A stretch of 64,000 nt of DNA from Variovorax boronicumulans (GTDB lineage: Bacteria; Pseudomonadota; Gammaproteobacteria; Burkholderiales; Burkholderiaceae_C), in contig NZ_JAUSSG010000010.1 in assembly GCF_030812215.1 (NCBI RefSeq), positions 186,001 to 250,000 on the forward strand, in the 5' to 3' direction. The position numbers were made by a program, and so were the translations under genes. Shown here piece after piece: positions 8,352-16,693 of this stretch (position 1 is its first letter; the number at the start of each line of letters is the position of its first letter). The notes under the pieces are model-generated. The model did not search any database. It saw only the letters and a program-made list of their open reading frames with translations, and was not told the origin of the DNA.

Positions 8352-8941
8352 CGCATGACCTCCATTTGCGCGACTGCTTCAGCGACGTTCACTACATCCG
8401 CGAGCATCGCCAATGTTTCAAGGCTTGCCGCATGCAGGTGCGCCTGCGCAGTGTTGCAGGCATCGGCGACGACCGCCACCTGGTAACCCAGGTCGCTCGC
8501 GTGGCGCGCGCCGTGCTCGACCACGTGGTTGGTCGCAATGCCCGCCACATAGAGCCTCGATGCGCCGGTGTTGCGCACGACATCTTCAAGACCGCTGGCC
8601 CAGAACGGGTTGTTGCGCTTGTGGGTGACAACGGCCTCGCCCGGCCGCGGCGCGAGTTCTTCGTAGAACTCCGCACCCCATTCGCCATCGATCACTGCGC
8701 CCGTTTCGGCCACGCGCCGGAACAGCGTGCAGTTGCGAAGGCAATCGGCATACCCCGGTGCAAATGCGATGCGCACGAAGATCACCGGCACGCCGTTCGC
8801 CCGCGCGCCGGCGATCAGGCGCGCGGCCGAGGCGATGAGAAGCGGGCGCGCCGGGTCGTCGGCCGCCACGCCCACGCGCACCTTGCCATCGGCGTGCAGC
8901 ACGTCGTTCTGGTAGTGCATGGCCAGCAGCGCGGCCTTCAC
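8348..8941 (-). CDS. Isochorismatase-like hydrolase lacking the catalytic Cys
   Basis: A 197-residue member of the isochorismatase-like/cysteine hydrolase superfamily. Asp13 (YQNDV) and Lys108 (THKRNNPFW) of the usual triad are present, but the GxATxxC motif reads GIATNHVVE, with Val140 where the Cys should be. Amidase activity of the nicotinamidase or N-carbamoylsarcosine type is therefore unlikely. Family members without this Cys (isochorismatase, PhzD) cleave vinyl ethers. The start is GTG 8941, overlapping the stop of the oxygenase beta subunit (GTGA); no ATG fits. It is coupled inside the oxygenase operon, so it probably processes a product of ring oxidation. Confidence 0.8.
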   Translation of the reverse strand: MKAALLAMHYQNDVLHADGKVRVGVAADDPARPLLIASAARLIAGARANGVPVIFVRIAFAPGYADCLRNCTLFRRVAETGAVIDGEWGAEFYEELAPRPGEAVVTHKRNNPFWASGLEDVVRNTGASRLYVAGIATNHVVEHGARHASDLGYQVAVVADACNTAQAHLHAASLETLAMLADVVNVAEAVAQMEVMR

Positions 8942-9423
8942 ATGAACACCTGCAAGGCTTCGTGCGGCGCGTCGCAGTTGACGAGCTCGACGCGCTTCAT
9001 GTGGATGCGGAATTCGCCGCCCTCGCGCCGCAGCGTGTGCAGCACGCTGCCGCCGAAAGTGCGCTGCTCGGTCTTGCGCCATTCAAGGAGCAGGAAGGTC
9101 GATCGCACGACACAGCCCTCCTCGTCGCGCGATTCGAGGCCGATGTTGCCCACCACATGCACCGTGCGCGTGGGCGGTTGCTGCGAATAGGCACGCGCCT
9201 GCTCGAGCCGCCGCGCCCGCATCGAGCGCAGCAAGGCGTCTTCGCAGAACAGCGAGGCGTGGTTGATGGGGTCCGTCTGCCCGTGCACCAGCGGCACCCA
9301 GTAGAGCCCGTCGGGCGTGAAGAGCCGCTGCCATTCGTCCCAGCGATGCTCGTCCAGGAGGCGCGCCTCGTGGTGCAGGAACTGCGCGATCGCCTGCTGC
9401 TCGTGCCAGTCGTTGAAGTTCAT
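8938..9423 (-). CDS. Aromatic-ring-hydroxylating dioxygenase, beta subunit
   Basis: A 161-residue small subunit with the NTF2-like fold of ring-hydroxylating dioxygenases. It begins MNFNDWHEQQAI and has the family stretch LDEHRWDEWQRLFTPDGLYWVPL. The last strands VLHTLRREGGEFRIHMKRVELVN are typical. It has no cofactor and supports the alpha3beta3 hexamer. The start overlaps the alpha-subunit stop (ATGA at 9420-9423), which assures equal expression. The stop overlaps the next gene (GTGA). Confidence 0.93.
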   Translation of the reverse strand: MNFNDWHEQQAIAQFLHHEARLLDEHRWDEWQRLFTPDGLYWVPLVHGQTDPINHASLFCEDALLRSMRARRLEQARAYSQQPPTRTVHVVGNIGLESRDEEGCVVRSTFLLLEWRKTEQRTFGGSVLHTLRREGGEFRIHMKRVELVNCDAPHEALQVFM

Positions 9424-10763
9424 TCGCCACTCCCGGCCCGCACGCCCATGTACGAAGCCCACGCCGCGAACATGTTGCGCGACGGCATCTCGCTGTTGCC
9501 GTTGGAGGCCCGCCCGCCCGGCAGCGGCTGGTCGCGCCCGGCGGCGCGGTGCATGCTGACCCAGTCGCCGCCGTCGGAGGCCAGTCCTTCCTGCACCCGG
9601 TTGTAGGCCTCCAGGTCGTCGGGCATCACGTTCGACGAGGGCGAGTTGACGATGTTGGTGTACTTCAAGGTGCGCTGGAAGGTCGCCTCCGGCGCGCCCT
9701 TCAGGCGGAAGCTGAAGATCTCCACCAGCGTGCGGTCCACCGACAGCGGCCGGATCACGCGGATCTGCTGGAAGGATGTGTGCGGCGAACAGCTCGGATA
9801 GACGATGGTGTTGTGCCGGTTCACCCGCAATATCTCGTCGGCGCGCTGCGCGCCCTGGCGGGCCTCGAGCGCCGCCACATAGGCCAGGCTCACCGGGTCG
9901 GTGGGCGGCACGAAGATGCCTTCCATGAAGCCATGGCCGTTGTCGTAGCCCTTGAGCTCCAGTCTCTCCCAGAACTCCAGCGGCTCACCGTTGCCATCGA
10001 CGATCACCACCTCGAAGGGCTTGGGCGTGCCCGAAGGCATGGCCTCGAATTCTTCCTTGGCCGCGCGCCACGACGACTCGTGTGTGGCTACCGCGTGGAT
10101 CGTGTCGTGCAGGTTCTCGAAAAAGATCTTCCAGTTGTTGCGCTGGATCACGCGCTGCACGCCGCCGGCCACTTCCACTTCGCCCTCGGGGGCGCGGTCG
10201 CAGAAGTTGTCGAGCGAGGTGGCCACGCCGCCGAGGAAATCGGCCAGTTCGGGCCCCTCTTCGGACAAGCTGGCGAACACGAAGCCGCGATGGCTCGCCA
10301 CGCGCGCCACCTTGCGCACCGAATGCGACCCGCTCTTGAGATCGAGCGCCGTGTCTTCGTAGCCGCTGCGCAGCGGCACAGACAAGAGGCTGCCGTCGCA
10401 CTTGAAGGTCCAGCCGTGGTACAGGCAGCGCAGGAACTTGCCGGCGCTGCCGCTGCCATCGGGAACGATCTTGGCGCCCTTGTGCGGGCAGCGGTTGTAG
10501 AGCACGTTCACCGCACCGTCGGTGTGCCTCACCATCACCACGGGCTCGCGGCCCAGGCGCGTGGTGAAGTAGTCGCCGACGTTCGGCACCTGACTCTCGT
10601 GGCCCACGTACAGCCAGGCCTGGCCGAAGACGCGGTCCATCTCCAGCTCGAAGATGGCGGGGTCGGTGTAGACGCGCTTGTGCACCCGGTCGGGCTGCAC
10701 GAGCGCCTGGATGTCGATGGACTTTGTCGCTGCAATGGGGGTTATCGGGATCACGGAATTCAT
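9420..10763 (-). CDS. Aromatic-ring-hydroxylating dioxygenase, alpha subunit (Rieske)
   Basis: A 447-residue catalytic subunit. Rieske [2Fe-2S] ligands are Cys92/His94 (CPHKG) and Cys113/His116 (CLYHGW). The mononuclear iron site is N217-x2-D220-x2-H223-x4-H228 in ENLHDTIHAVATH. I start at ATG 10763 (MNSVIPITPI), which has AGGAG upstream. It receives electrons from the reductase encoded 23 bp upstream. The sequence looks like the benzoate/salicylate/anthranilate broad group, but I cannot assign the ring substrate. It is the core enzyme of a six-gene operon read right to left: hydrolase, reductase, alpha, beta, isochorismatase-like, SDR. Confidence 0.95.
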   Translation of the reverse strand: MNSVIPITPIAATKSIDIQALVQPDRVHKRVYTDPAIFELEMDRVFGQAWLYVGHESQVPNVGDYFTTRLGREPVVMVRHTDGAVNVLYNRCPHKGAKIVPDGSGSAGKFLRCLYHGWTFKCDGSLLSVPLRSGYEDTALDLKSGSHSVRKVARVASHRGFVFASLSEEGPELADFLGGVATSLDNFCDRAPEGEVEVAGGVQRVIQRNNWKIFFENLHDTIHAVATHESSWRAAKEEFEAMPSGTPKPFEVVIVDGNGEPLEFWERLELKGYDNGHGFMEGIFVPPTDPVSLAYVAALEARQGAQRADEILRVNRHNTIVYPSCSPHTSFQQIRVIRPLSVDRTLVEIFSFRLKGAPEATFQRTLKYTNIVNSPSSNVMPDDLEAYNRVQEGLASDGGDWVSMHRAAGRDQPLPGGRASNGNSEMPSRNMFAAWASYMGVRAGSGE

Positions 10764-10786
10764 CGGGTGGGTCTCCTGAAGCGTCA

Positions 10787-11767
10787 TCAGATGTCGAGCA
10801 CCAGGCACGGCGTCTTTGCGCGCGACACGCAGGTGCAGAGGGTCTTGCCGCCCGCCTTCTCGCGGGGGCTCAGGTTGTGGTCACGGTGGTCGGGAACGCC
10901 CTCGACCACGTCTACCGCGCACACGCCGCAATCGCCCTGGCGGCAGTCGTACATCGGGTCGAGCCCGGCGGCGATCAGCACATCCAGAAGGCTCTGCCCG
11001 GGCGGCACCGTCAGCGTCTTGCCCGAGCGCAGCGTGCGCACCTCGAAGGGCATGTCGCCGACCTCGGCGAGCGCGCCGGCGAAGAGTTCGAAGTGCACGT
11101 GGTCCTCTGGCCAGCCCTGTGCGCGGGCGGTGTCCACGACCGCCTGCACCATGCCGCGCGGGCCGCAGACATGCAAATGGCGCCCCCTCCGCGGCGCCGC
11201 GAGCAGCGCGCGCAGGTCGAGTCCGCGCGCGGGGTCGCCGCCGTCGTGCACCACCGTGCCGCCGAGCGCGCGCACTTCGTCCAGGTAGGCGGTCGCTTGC
11301 TCGCTGCGTGTCGCATAGAAGAAGTCGAAAGCGTGGCCCTCGGCGGCCAGCGCGCGCGCCATGCACAGCAGCGGCGTGATGCCGATGCCGCCCGCCACCA
11401 ACAGCGGCTGCTGGCCGCTCTTGTCGTCCTTGTCGCCCTTGTGCAGCGCGAAATCGTTGCGCGGCGGGTGCGCGGCCAGCACCGCGCCGGGGGCAAGGCC
11501 ATGCATCCAGGCCGAGCCGCCCGCGCCCTGCGGCTCGTGCAGCACCGCGATCTCGTAGCTGCCGGAGCCATCGTGCGGGCGAACCAGCGAATACGCGCGC
11601 TGCCCGCTCGCCCCCGCCGTCCGCACGCTCACGCTCAGGTGCGCGCCCGGTGCGAACGGTGGCAGGTCGCCGCCGTTCGCCGCCCGCAGCACGAAGGCCT
11701 TGATGGCCGGCGTGAGCGGCGTGACCGAAGCCACGACCAGCGCCAGCATGTCTGCGCCCTGCGTCAT
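10787..11767 (-). CDS. PDR/VanB-type oxygenase reductase (FMN/NAD domain plus C-terminal 2Fe-2S)
   Basis: A 326-residue electron-transfer protein of the phthalate dioxygenase reductase/VanB type. In order it has a flavin-binding barrel (about 8-105, with RAYSLVRP), an NAD-binding domain (GGIGITPLL 126-134, CGPRGM 201-206) and a plant-type ferredoxin domain with Cys275, Cys280, Cys283 and Cys311. It takes NADH electrons to the Rieske cluster of the alpha subunit. The start ATG 11767 overlaps the upstream hydrolase stop (ATGA). The open frame runs much further upstream, but that part is antisense-like shadow inside the hydrolase gene. Confidence 0.93.
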   Translation of the reverse strand: MTQGADMLALVVASVTPLTPAIKAFVLRAANGGDLPPFAPGAHLSVSVRTAGASGQRAYSLVRPHDGSGSYEIAVLHEPQGAGGSAWMHGLAPGAVLAAHPPRNDFALHKGDKDDKSGQQPLLVAGGIGITPLLCMARALAAEGHAFDFFYATRSEQATAYLDEVRALGGTVVHDGGDPARGLDLRALLAAPRRGRHLHVCGPRGMVQAVVDTARAQGWPEDHVHFELFAGALAEVGDMPFEVRTLRSGKTLTVPPGQSLLDVLIAAGLDPMYDCRQGDCGVCAVDVVEGVPDHRDHNLSPREKAGGKTLCTCVSRAKTPCLVLDI

Positions 11768-13023
11768 CCGAGCGGCAGCGCGGGGTCGGCGATGGTGAAG
11801 CCGCTCGACTTCGACCAGCGCGGCATCAGCGTGTTCGAGGGCAGCGTCTCGTCCACCAGCTTGCGCGCGGTGTCCACGCCCGCCACGGGCAGGCCCTTGG
11901 CATCGAGCAGGCCGATCTGCACCAGCACGCTGGCCTGGTCCCAGTAGATGTGCTCGTGGTAGAGCTTGTCGCCTCGGAACTTGACGATGGCCACCAGCGG
12001 AATCTCCACCGGCTTGCCGGTCGGCGCGATGCCCGGCAGCATCCAGTCGATCTCCACCGTGTGGGTGAAGCGGAACAGCATCTCGTCGACGATCTGCGTC
12101 GCGCCCACGGTGCGTGAAATGGGCGTGAGCCGCGTGTCGGGCGGCGTCGTCGGAATGAAGTGGTGCTTGTAGAAGCGCGACAGCTCCTTTGCGCCCACGC
12201 CACCGGTCATCGTCGGGATGTGGTTGACATAGGGCTCGCTCACCATCGTGCCCATGGTGGCGACAACATCGCGCATGGCGAACTCGTATTCGCAATGCTT
12301 GTCCCAGAGCGCCGACAGGTCGTAGACCGGGCCGATGGCTTCCTTGAACAGCGCCATCGAGCGCTGGTGCGCCATCAGCGTGGAAGGCTTGTCGAAGTGG
12401 TCGCCGCCGGTGCGCGCGAAGGCGTGGTCCACGCCGGGGTAGACATACATCTGCGCGCCGGCCTTGCCGGCAAAAGCCTCGAGCACCTGGGCACGGGCCT
12501 CGGGCGGGCAGAACTTGTCGAGCTCGGCGAAGTGCAGCGCGATCGGGCATTCGATCTTCGGCACGAGATCCAGCGCGGCCTCGATGCCGACGCCGTAATA
12601 GCCCACCGCCGCATCCACGCCCGAATGCGCGGCCGCGAGGTAAGCCAGCTTGCCGCCGAGGCAATAGCCCAGCGCGCCGACCTTGCCGGTGCAGGCCGGG
12701 TGTGCGCGCAGCGCCTTCACGCTCGCGGTGACGTCGGCGATGCCCGCGTCGATGTCGAACTTCTGGAAGAAGCCGAAGGCACGCTCCCAGTCTTCGGGCG
12801 AGTAACCCAGGTCGACGTTGGGCTCCATGCGCCAGAAGAGGTCGGGTGCGAGCACCACGTAGCCTTCCTCGGCATAGAGGTCGGCCACCTCGCGCACATA
12901 GTCGTTGATGCCGAAGATTTCCTGGCACAGCACGATGCCGGGGCCGCTGCCGGAAGCCGGCAGTGCGAGGTAGCCGCGAAAGCTGCGGCCGTCGCCGGCC
13001 GGGATGTCGATGTACTGGCTCAT
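11764..13023 (-). CDS. Dienelactone hydrolase fused to SnoaL-like domain
   Basis: A 419-residue fusion. Residues 1-235 are a dienelactone hydrolase (carboxymethylenebutenolidase-type alpha/beta hydrolase) with Glu35 (CQEIFG), nucleophile Cys121 (GYCLGG), Asp169 (AELDKF) and His200 (GVDHAF). Residues about 250-400 form a SnoaL/NTF2-like domain (LSRFYKHHFIP ... VEIPLVAIVKFRGDKLYHEHIYWDQA). ATG 13023 fits the first residues MSQYIDIPAG of the family. It is the first gene of the oxygenase operon, in an upstream promoter region shared with the divergent binding protein. The SnoaL domain could bind the same ring-cleavage lactone or a carbonyl intermediate; this is inference. Confidence 0.88.
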   Translation of the reverse strand: MSQYIDIPAGDGRSFRGYLALPASGSGPGIVLCQEIFGINDYVREVADLYAEEGYVVLAPDLFWRMEPNVDLGYSPEDWERAFGFFQKFDIDAGIADVTASVKALRAHPACTGKVGALGYCLGGKLAYLAAAHSGVDAAVGYYGVGIEAALDLVPKIECPIALHFAELDKFCPPEARAQVLEAFAGKAGAQMYVYPGVDHAFARTGGDHFDKPSTLMAHQRSMALFKEAIGPVYDLSALWDKHCEYEFAMRDVVATMGTMVSEPYVNHIPTMTGGVGAKELSRFYKHHFIPTTPPDTRLTPISRTVGATQIVDEMLFRFTHTVEIDWMLPGIAPTGKPVEIPLVAIVKFRGDKLYHEHIYWDQASVLVQIGLLDAKGLPVAGVDTARKLVDETLPSNTLMPRWSKSSGFTIADPALPLG

Positions 13024-13210
13024 CGTGGATGTCTCTCGAAGTGGTGGGGCTTGCGAAATTCTGGGCAGCACCCTTGCCGCTGTCTGTCCACTTCGTGCAA
13101 GCGATGTCGCTGCGAGAAACGGATAGCCCGCCGCCGCCTCGGCACGCAGACTGCGACCCGCATTGCATTCACCTCCCCACGCAACCGAATCCCTTCAGAG
13201 GAGATTTCCC
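13024..13210. promoter_or_regulatory. Divergent control region of the oxygenase operon and the ABC binding protein
   Basis: 187 bp separate the two divergent starts, so both promoters must lie here. I see no strong sigma-70 hexamers. On the plus strand 13062-13077 reads TGGGCAGCACCCTTGC, with GG (13064-13065) and GC (13076-13077) exactly 10 bp apart; it is similar to a sigma-54 -24/-12 element, but a chance match in GC-rich DNA is quite possible. The AraC regulator at 14412-15416 is the natural candidate to bind here. Confidence 0.45.
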
Positions 13211-14392
13211 ATGTCGCAGGCAAGCATCCGAACGGCCGCATTGGCCTTCGCCGTCGTCACCGGCGCGTCGTTGTCGCAGGCCCAGCCCGTCAAGGTTGGT
13301 CTCGCGATGGACCTCTCCGGCCCCTTCGCCGTCGGCGGCGCCGAAGCCAAGGCCGGCTTCGCCGTGGCGATGAAGCAGCTCGACGGCAAGCTCGGCGGCG
13401 TGCCGGTCGAGTTCGTCGAGGCCGACACCGCCGGCAACCCCGAGCTCGCCCGGCAGGTGGTGGAGCGCATGCTGCTGCGCGACAAGATCGACCTCTTCAC
13501 CGGCCCCATCGGCTCCTCCGTGGCGCTCGCGGTCGGCCCGCCGCTCTTCGCCGCCAAGGTGCCCTACCTGTCGAGCAACACCGGCCCGAGCGACTACTCG
13601 GGCGCCAAGTGCAACCCCTACTTCTTCGGCGCGTCGTACCCGAACGATGCGTACCACGAAGCCGCGGGCAAGTTCGCCTCCGACAAGGGCTTCAGGAAAG
13701 TGGCGCTCATCGCGCCGAGCTACCCAGGCGGCAAGGACGCGGCCAGCGGCTTCAAGCGCAACTTCAAGGGCACCGTGGGCGACGAGCTCTACACCAAGCT
13801 CGGGCAGCTCGACTACTCGGCCGAGATCGCCCAGATCCGCGCGAGCAAGCCCGATGCGCTCTACTTCTTCCTGCCCGGCGCGATGGGCGTGAGCTTCATC
13901 AAGCAATTCGTCGGCGCGGGCCTGTCCAAAGACGTGGCGCTGATCTCGACCGCCTTCTCGGCCGACGAGGACATGATTCCCGCCGTGGGCGAACCCATGC
14001 TCGGTCTCTTCAATACCGCGCATTGGTCCTACGACCTGGACAACCCCGCCAACCAGCGCTTCGTGGCCGCATTCCGCCAGCAGAACAACGGGCGCAATCC
14101 GTCGTTCTATGCCGGCCAGGCCTACGACGTGCTGATGGCCATGGACGCGGCCGTGCGCGACGCCGGCGGCAAGGTGGACGACAAGCCGGCACTGCTCAAG
14201 GCGATCAAGGCCGCGAAGTACAAGTCGGTGCGCGGCGATTTCAGCTACGGCGCCAACAACTTCCCCATCCAGAACTACTACCTGCGCGTGATCGGCAAGG
14301 ACGCCAGCGGCCGCATCACCAACAAGGTGATCGGCACCGTGCTGCAAAACTACCAGGACACCACGGCCGCCAAGTGCGCGATGAAGTCCTAG
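13211..14392 (+). CDS. ABC transporter substrate-binding protein (LivJ/leucine-binding type)
   Basis: A 393-residue periplasmic receptor with a signal peptide (1-24, cut near SLSQAQ) and the periplasmic binding fold of the branched-chain amino-acid (LivK/LivJ) family: VGLAMDLSGPFAVGG, ELARQVVERMLLRDKIDLFTGP, SFYAGQAYDVLMAMDAAV. ATG 13211 is preceded by AGAGGAG. No permease or ATPase genes are adjacent, so it must share a transporter encoded elsewhere. Proteins of this family often bind aromatic acids in Burkholderiales. Its position opposite the oxygenase operon suggests that it captures the operon's substrate, but this is inferred. Confidence 0.9.
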   Translation: MSQASIRTAALAFAVVTGASLSQAQPVKVGLAMDLSGPFAVGGAEAKAGFAVAMKQLDGKLGGVPVEFVEADTAGNPELARQVVERMLLRDKIDLFTGPIGSSVALAVGPPLFAAKVPYLSSNTGPSDYSGAKCNPYFFGASYPNDAYHEAAGKFASDKGFRKVALIAPSYPGGKDAASGFKRNFKGTVGDELYTKLGQLDYSAEIAQIRASKPDALYFFLPGAMGVSFIKQFVGAGLSKDVALISTAFSADEDMIPAVGEPMLGLFNTAHWSYDLDNPANQRFVAAFRQQNNGRNPSFYAGQAYDVLMAMDAAVRDAGGKVDDKPALLKAIKAAKYKSVRGDFSYGANNFPIQNYYLRVIGKDASGRITNKVIGTVLQNYQDTTAAKCAMKS

Positions 14393-14411
14393 TGCAGTCC
14401 TGAATGCAGCG

Positions 14412-15416
14412 CTAGTGTCTTGAGGTTTCGCGCGGGAGCTGGCCGAAGCGCTCCCGGTAGCAGGCGGCGAATCGGCTCAGGTGCGAGAAGCCGCAGTCGA
14501 GCGCGATCTGCGTCACGCTCGCGCCGTCGTGGCGCGCGAGTTGTGCGTGCGCGGCATCCAGCCGCATGTTGCGCAGCACCTCCATCGGCGACAGGTCGCG
14601 GTGGCGCCTGAAGAGCAGCGCCAGCGTGCGCCGCGTCACGCCCGCGGCCTCTGCCACCTCTTCGAGCGACACGGCGGTTTCGAGCCGGCTGCGCATGAAC
14701 TCCTCGGCGCGCCGCAGCTGACCGAGGCTGGCCGCCTCCGAGCCGAGCCGCAGCGCATCGTGCTGCCGCCGCACCGAGTTGGGCCGGTGGCACAGCAGGT
14801 AGAGCATGAGGTTGTCTTCGCAGTGGGCCAGCCAGCGCGGGTCGTACGGGGTGCTGCTGTCGCCCGCCGGCGGCAGCAGCGATGCGAGGTTGGCCACCAT
14901 GCGGCACCACTGCGTGCCGGCGGCGTCGTCCAGCCGCAGCGGCATGTCGAAATCGATCTCGCCCACGTCTTGCGCATGACGCGTGGCGAAGGCGCGGCGC
15001 GCCACTTCCTGCAGGCGGCCAAGCTCGATCTTGAGCATCAGTTGCTCGCAGTCGGCATGCCAGCGCAGCCGCACCGGCTTGTGCGCGGACACCACCGCGC
15101 CTTGCCCTGGATGGATGTGCAGCGTCTGCCCGCCCGCGCGGATTTCGGCATGGCCGCGCAGCGGCATCTGCACCAGCACGAAGTTGCCGAGCGCATCGGG
15201 CTCGATGTCCACGTCGCAGCCATAGCGCAGGATGCACAGCGACAGTGCGCTCAGTTCGGCGCGGCAAAAAACCGCATCGACCTTGCCCCGCCCCCAGACG
15301 CTGCGATGGTCCTTCAATTCATTGGCGACCAGCGCATGGGTCTCGTCCGCCTCGCGCGAGCGGAACACCTCGCGTCCGTACAAGGGAGAAAGCTGCTGGC
15401 TCGACCATGCGTCCAC
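14412..15416 (-). CDS. AraC-family transcriptional regulator
   Basis: About 334 residues. The N-terminal half is an AraC-binding-like sensor domain, and the C-terminal 100 residues have two HTH motifs (SLEEVAEAAGVTRRTLALLFRRH and TQIALDCGFSHLSRFAACYRERFG). No ATG fits. I take GTG 15416 (VDAWSSQQLSPL), with AGGAG five bases upstream; GTG 15422 is the alternative. It follows the binding-protein gene tail to tail by 19 bp. It is the likely activator of the oxygenase operon and the binding-protein gene. Confidence 0.85.
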   Translation of the reverse strand: MDAWSSQQLSPLYGREVFRSREADETHALVANELKDHRSVWGRGKVDAVFCRAELSALSLCILRYGCDVDIEPDALGNFVLVQMPLRGHAEIRAGGQTLHIHPGQGAVVSAHKPVRLRWHADCEQLMLKIELGRLQEVARRAFATRHAQDVGEIDFDMPLRLDDAAGTQWCRMVANLASLLPPAGDSSTPYDPRWLAHCEDNLMLYLLCHRPNSVRRQHDALRLGSEAASLGQLRRAEEFMRSRLETAVSLEEVAEAAGVTRRTLALLFRRHRDLSPMEVLRNMRLDAAHAQLARHDGASVTQIALDCGFSHLSRFAACYRERFGQLPRETSRH

Positions 15417-15561
15417 GGGCACTCCTGGGGGGTCAGGGGGTTGGAAACCTTTGTTTGCCACGGGGGCGTGCCTGCAATCTACCGCCGGGCCGCGCTTCCT
15501 GCCATGGGACTTGCCCCGACGTGCAAGAAGCTTGCCCGGCTTTGACTCCGTGGCGCCCCGC

Positions 15562-16575
15562 TCAAACCGTGAGCACGACCTTGCCGATGTGCCCCGCGCG
15601 CTCCAGGTATCGATGGGCCTGCACCACGTCGCCGAGCGCGAAGGCGCGGTCGATGCGCACCTGCAGCGTGCCGCCCGCGAGGCCCGCATCGACGAAGGCC
15701 AGCGCACGGCCGAGCGCGGCCTCGTCACGCGGCAATCCCATGGTGGCCGCGCCGGTGTGCTCCAGCACCTTGTAGACGTGAAAGCGCCAGCTCTTGCGGA
15801 ACTGCGCGATCACGGGGTACTTGAACTCCGCGCCCCCCGAGAGGCCATACAGCACGTACCAGCCGCGGTGCGCGACCACATCGCCGAGCCGTTCGACTTG
15901 CGCGCCGCCCACGCCGTCGTAGACCAGGTCGACGCCGCGGCCCTCGGTGAGCTCCAGCACGCGTTCGACCACGTCTTCATCGTCCGTCACGACCACATGC
16001 GCCGCACCGGCTTCGCGCAGCGCATCGCGCTTGGCCGCCGTGCGCGTGACCGCGATGGCGACGATGCCGGCCGCACGCGCCATCTGCAGCGCCGCCATGC
16101 CGGTGCCCGATGAAGCGCCGGTCACCAGCAGCGTCTGGCCGCGCTTCAGTTGCGCCATCTCGAACATCGGGAAGTAGCCCGTGAGATAGGCCATGTAGGC
16201 ACCCGCCGCCTGCGCAGCCGACAGGTTCGCGGGATACCGCACCAGGTGCGCTGCCGGCAGCAGGATGTTTTCGCCATAGGTGGGGTAGCGGCCCTGCCCC
16301 GCGCCCGGCAACACCGCGACCTTGTCTCCGACCTTCAGCCCCTCGACGCCCTCGCCGACCGCCTCGACGACACCCGCGGCCTCGTTGCCCAGCCCTGCCG
16401 GCAGCGTCGCGTCTTCGACATACAGGTTCTCTCGCCACAGCGCATCGGCCCGGTTCAGGCCGATGGCATGCACCGCGACGCGCACCTCGCCGGCGCCGGG
16501 TGCCGGCGTCGCGACCTCCTCGAGCTTCAGGACGTCGGCGCCGCCGAATGTGTGGAAGCGAACCATCTTGCTCAT
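15562..16575 (-). CDS. Quinone oxidoreductase-like / zinc-independent MDR alcohol dehydrogenase
   Basis: A 337-residue medium-chain dehydrogenase/reductase. The GroES-like domain (residues 1-120) lacks the Cys ligands of the structural and catalytic zinc sites. The Rossmann domain has VTGASSGTGMAALQMARAAG (151-170). It resembles NADPH:quinone oxidoreductase (QOR) and acts in the cytoplasm. It has a clear ribosome site (AAGGAG, 8 bases before ATG 16575). It diverges from the LysR gene at 16694, 118 bp away, the usual arrangement of a LysR target; that LysR gene is frameshifted. Confidence 0.9.
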   Translation of the reverse strand: MSKMVRFHTFGGADVLKLEEVATPAPGAGEVRVAVHAIGLNRADALWRENLYVEDATLPAGLGNEAAGVVEAVGEGVEGLKVGDKVAVLPGAGQGRYPTYGENILLPAAHLVRYPANLSAAQAAGAYMAYLTGYFPMFEMAQLKRGQTLLVTGASSGTGMAALQMARAAGIVAIAVTRTAAKRDALREAGAAHVVVTDDEDVVERVLELTEGRGVDLVYDGVGGAQVERLGDVVAHRGWYVLYGLSGGAEFKYPVIAQFRKSWRFHVYKVLEHTGAATMGLPRDEAALGRALAFVDAGLAGGTLQVRIDRAFALGDVVQAHRYLERAGHIGKVVLTV

Positions 16576-16693
16576 GAAAGAACTCCTTCTTCTTGAATGA
16601 CCGATGGCATCAATCTAGAGGCCGCAGGACAATCAAGGAAATCGATTCGCCGGATATTCGCTATGCGCGCAATCGATAACGCCAGGACCACCG

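Noticed and set aside
9549-11288. A long plus-strand open frame across the oxygenase genes
   Set aside because: Low-complexity His/Ala/Arg translation, while the minus strand has complete Rieske and reductase motifs.
13062-13077. GG-N10-GC element as a sigma-54 promoter before the ABC binding protein
   Set aside because: Only the GG/GC and part of the consensus agree; chance matches are frequent in such GC-rich DNA and no enhancer-binding protein gene is near. Kept only as a remark.
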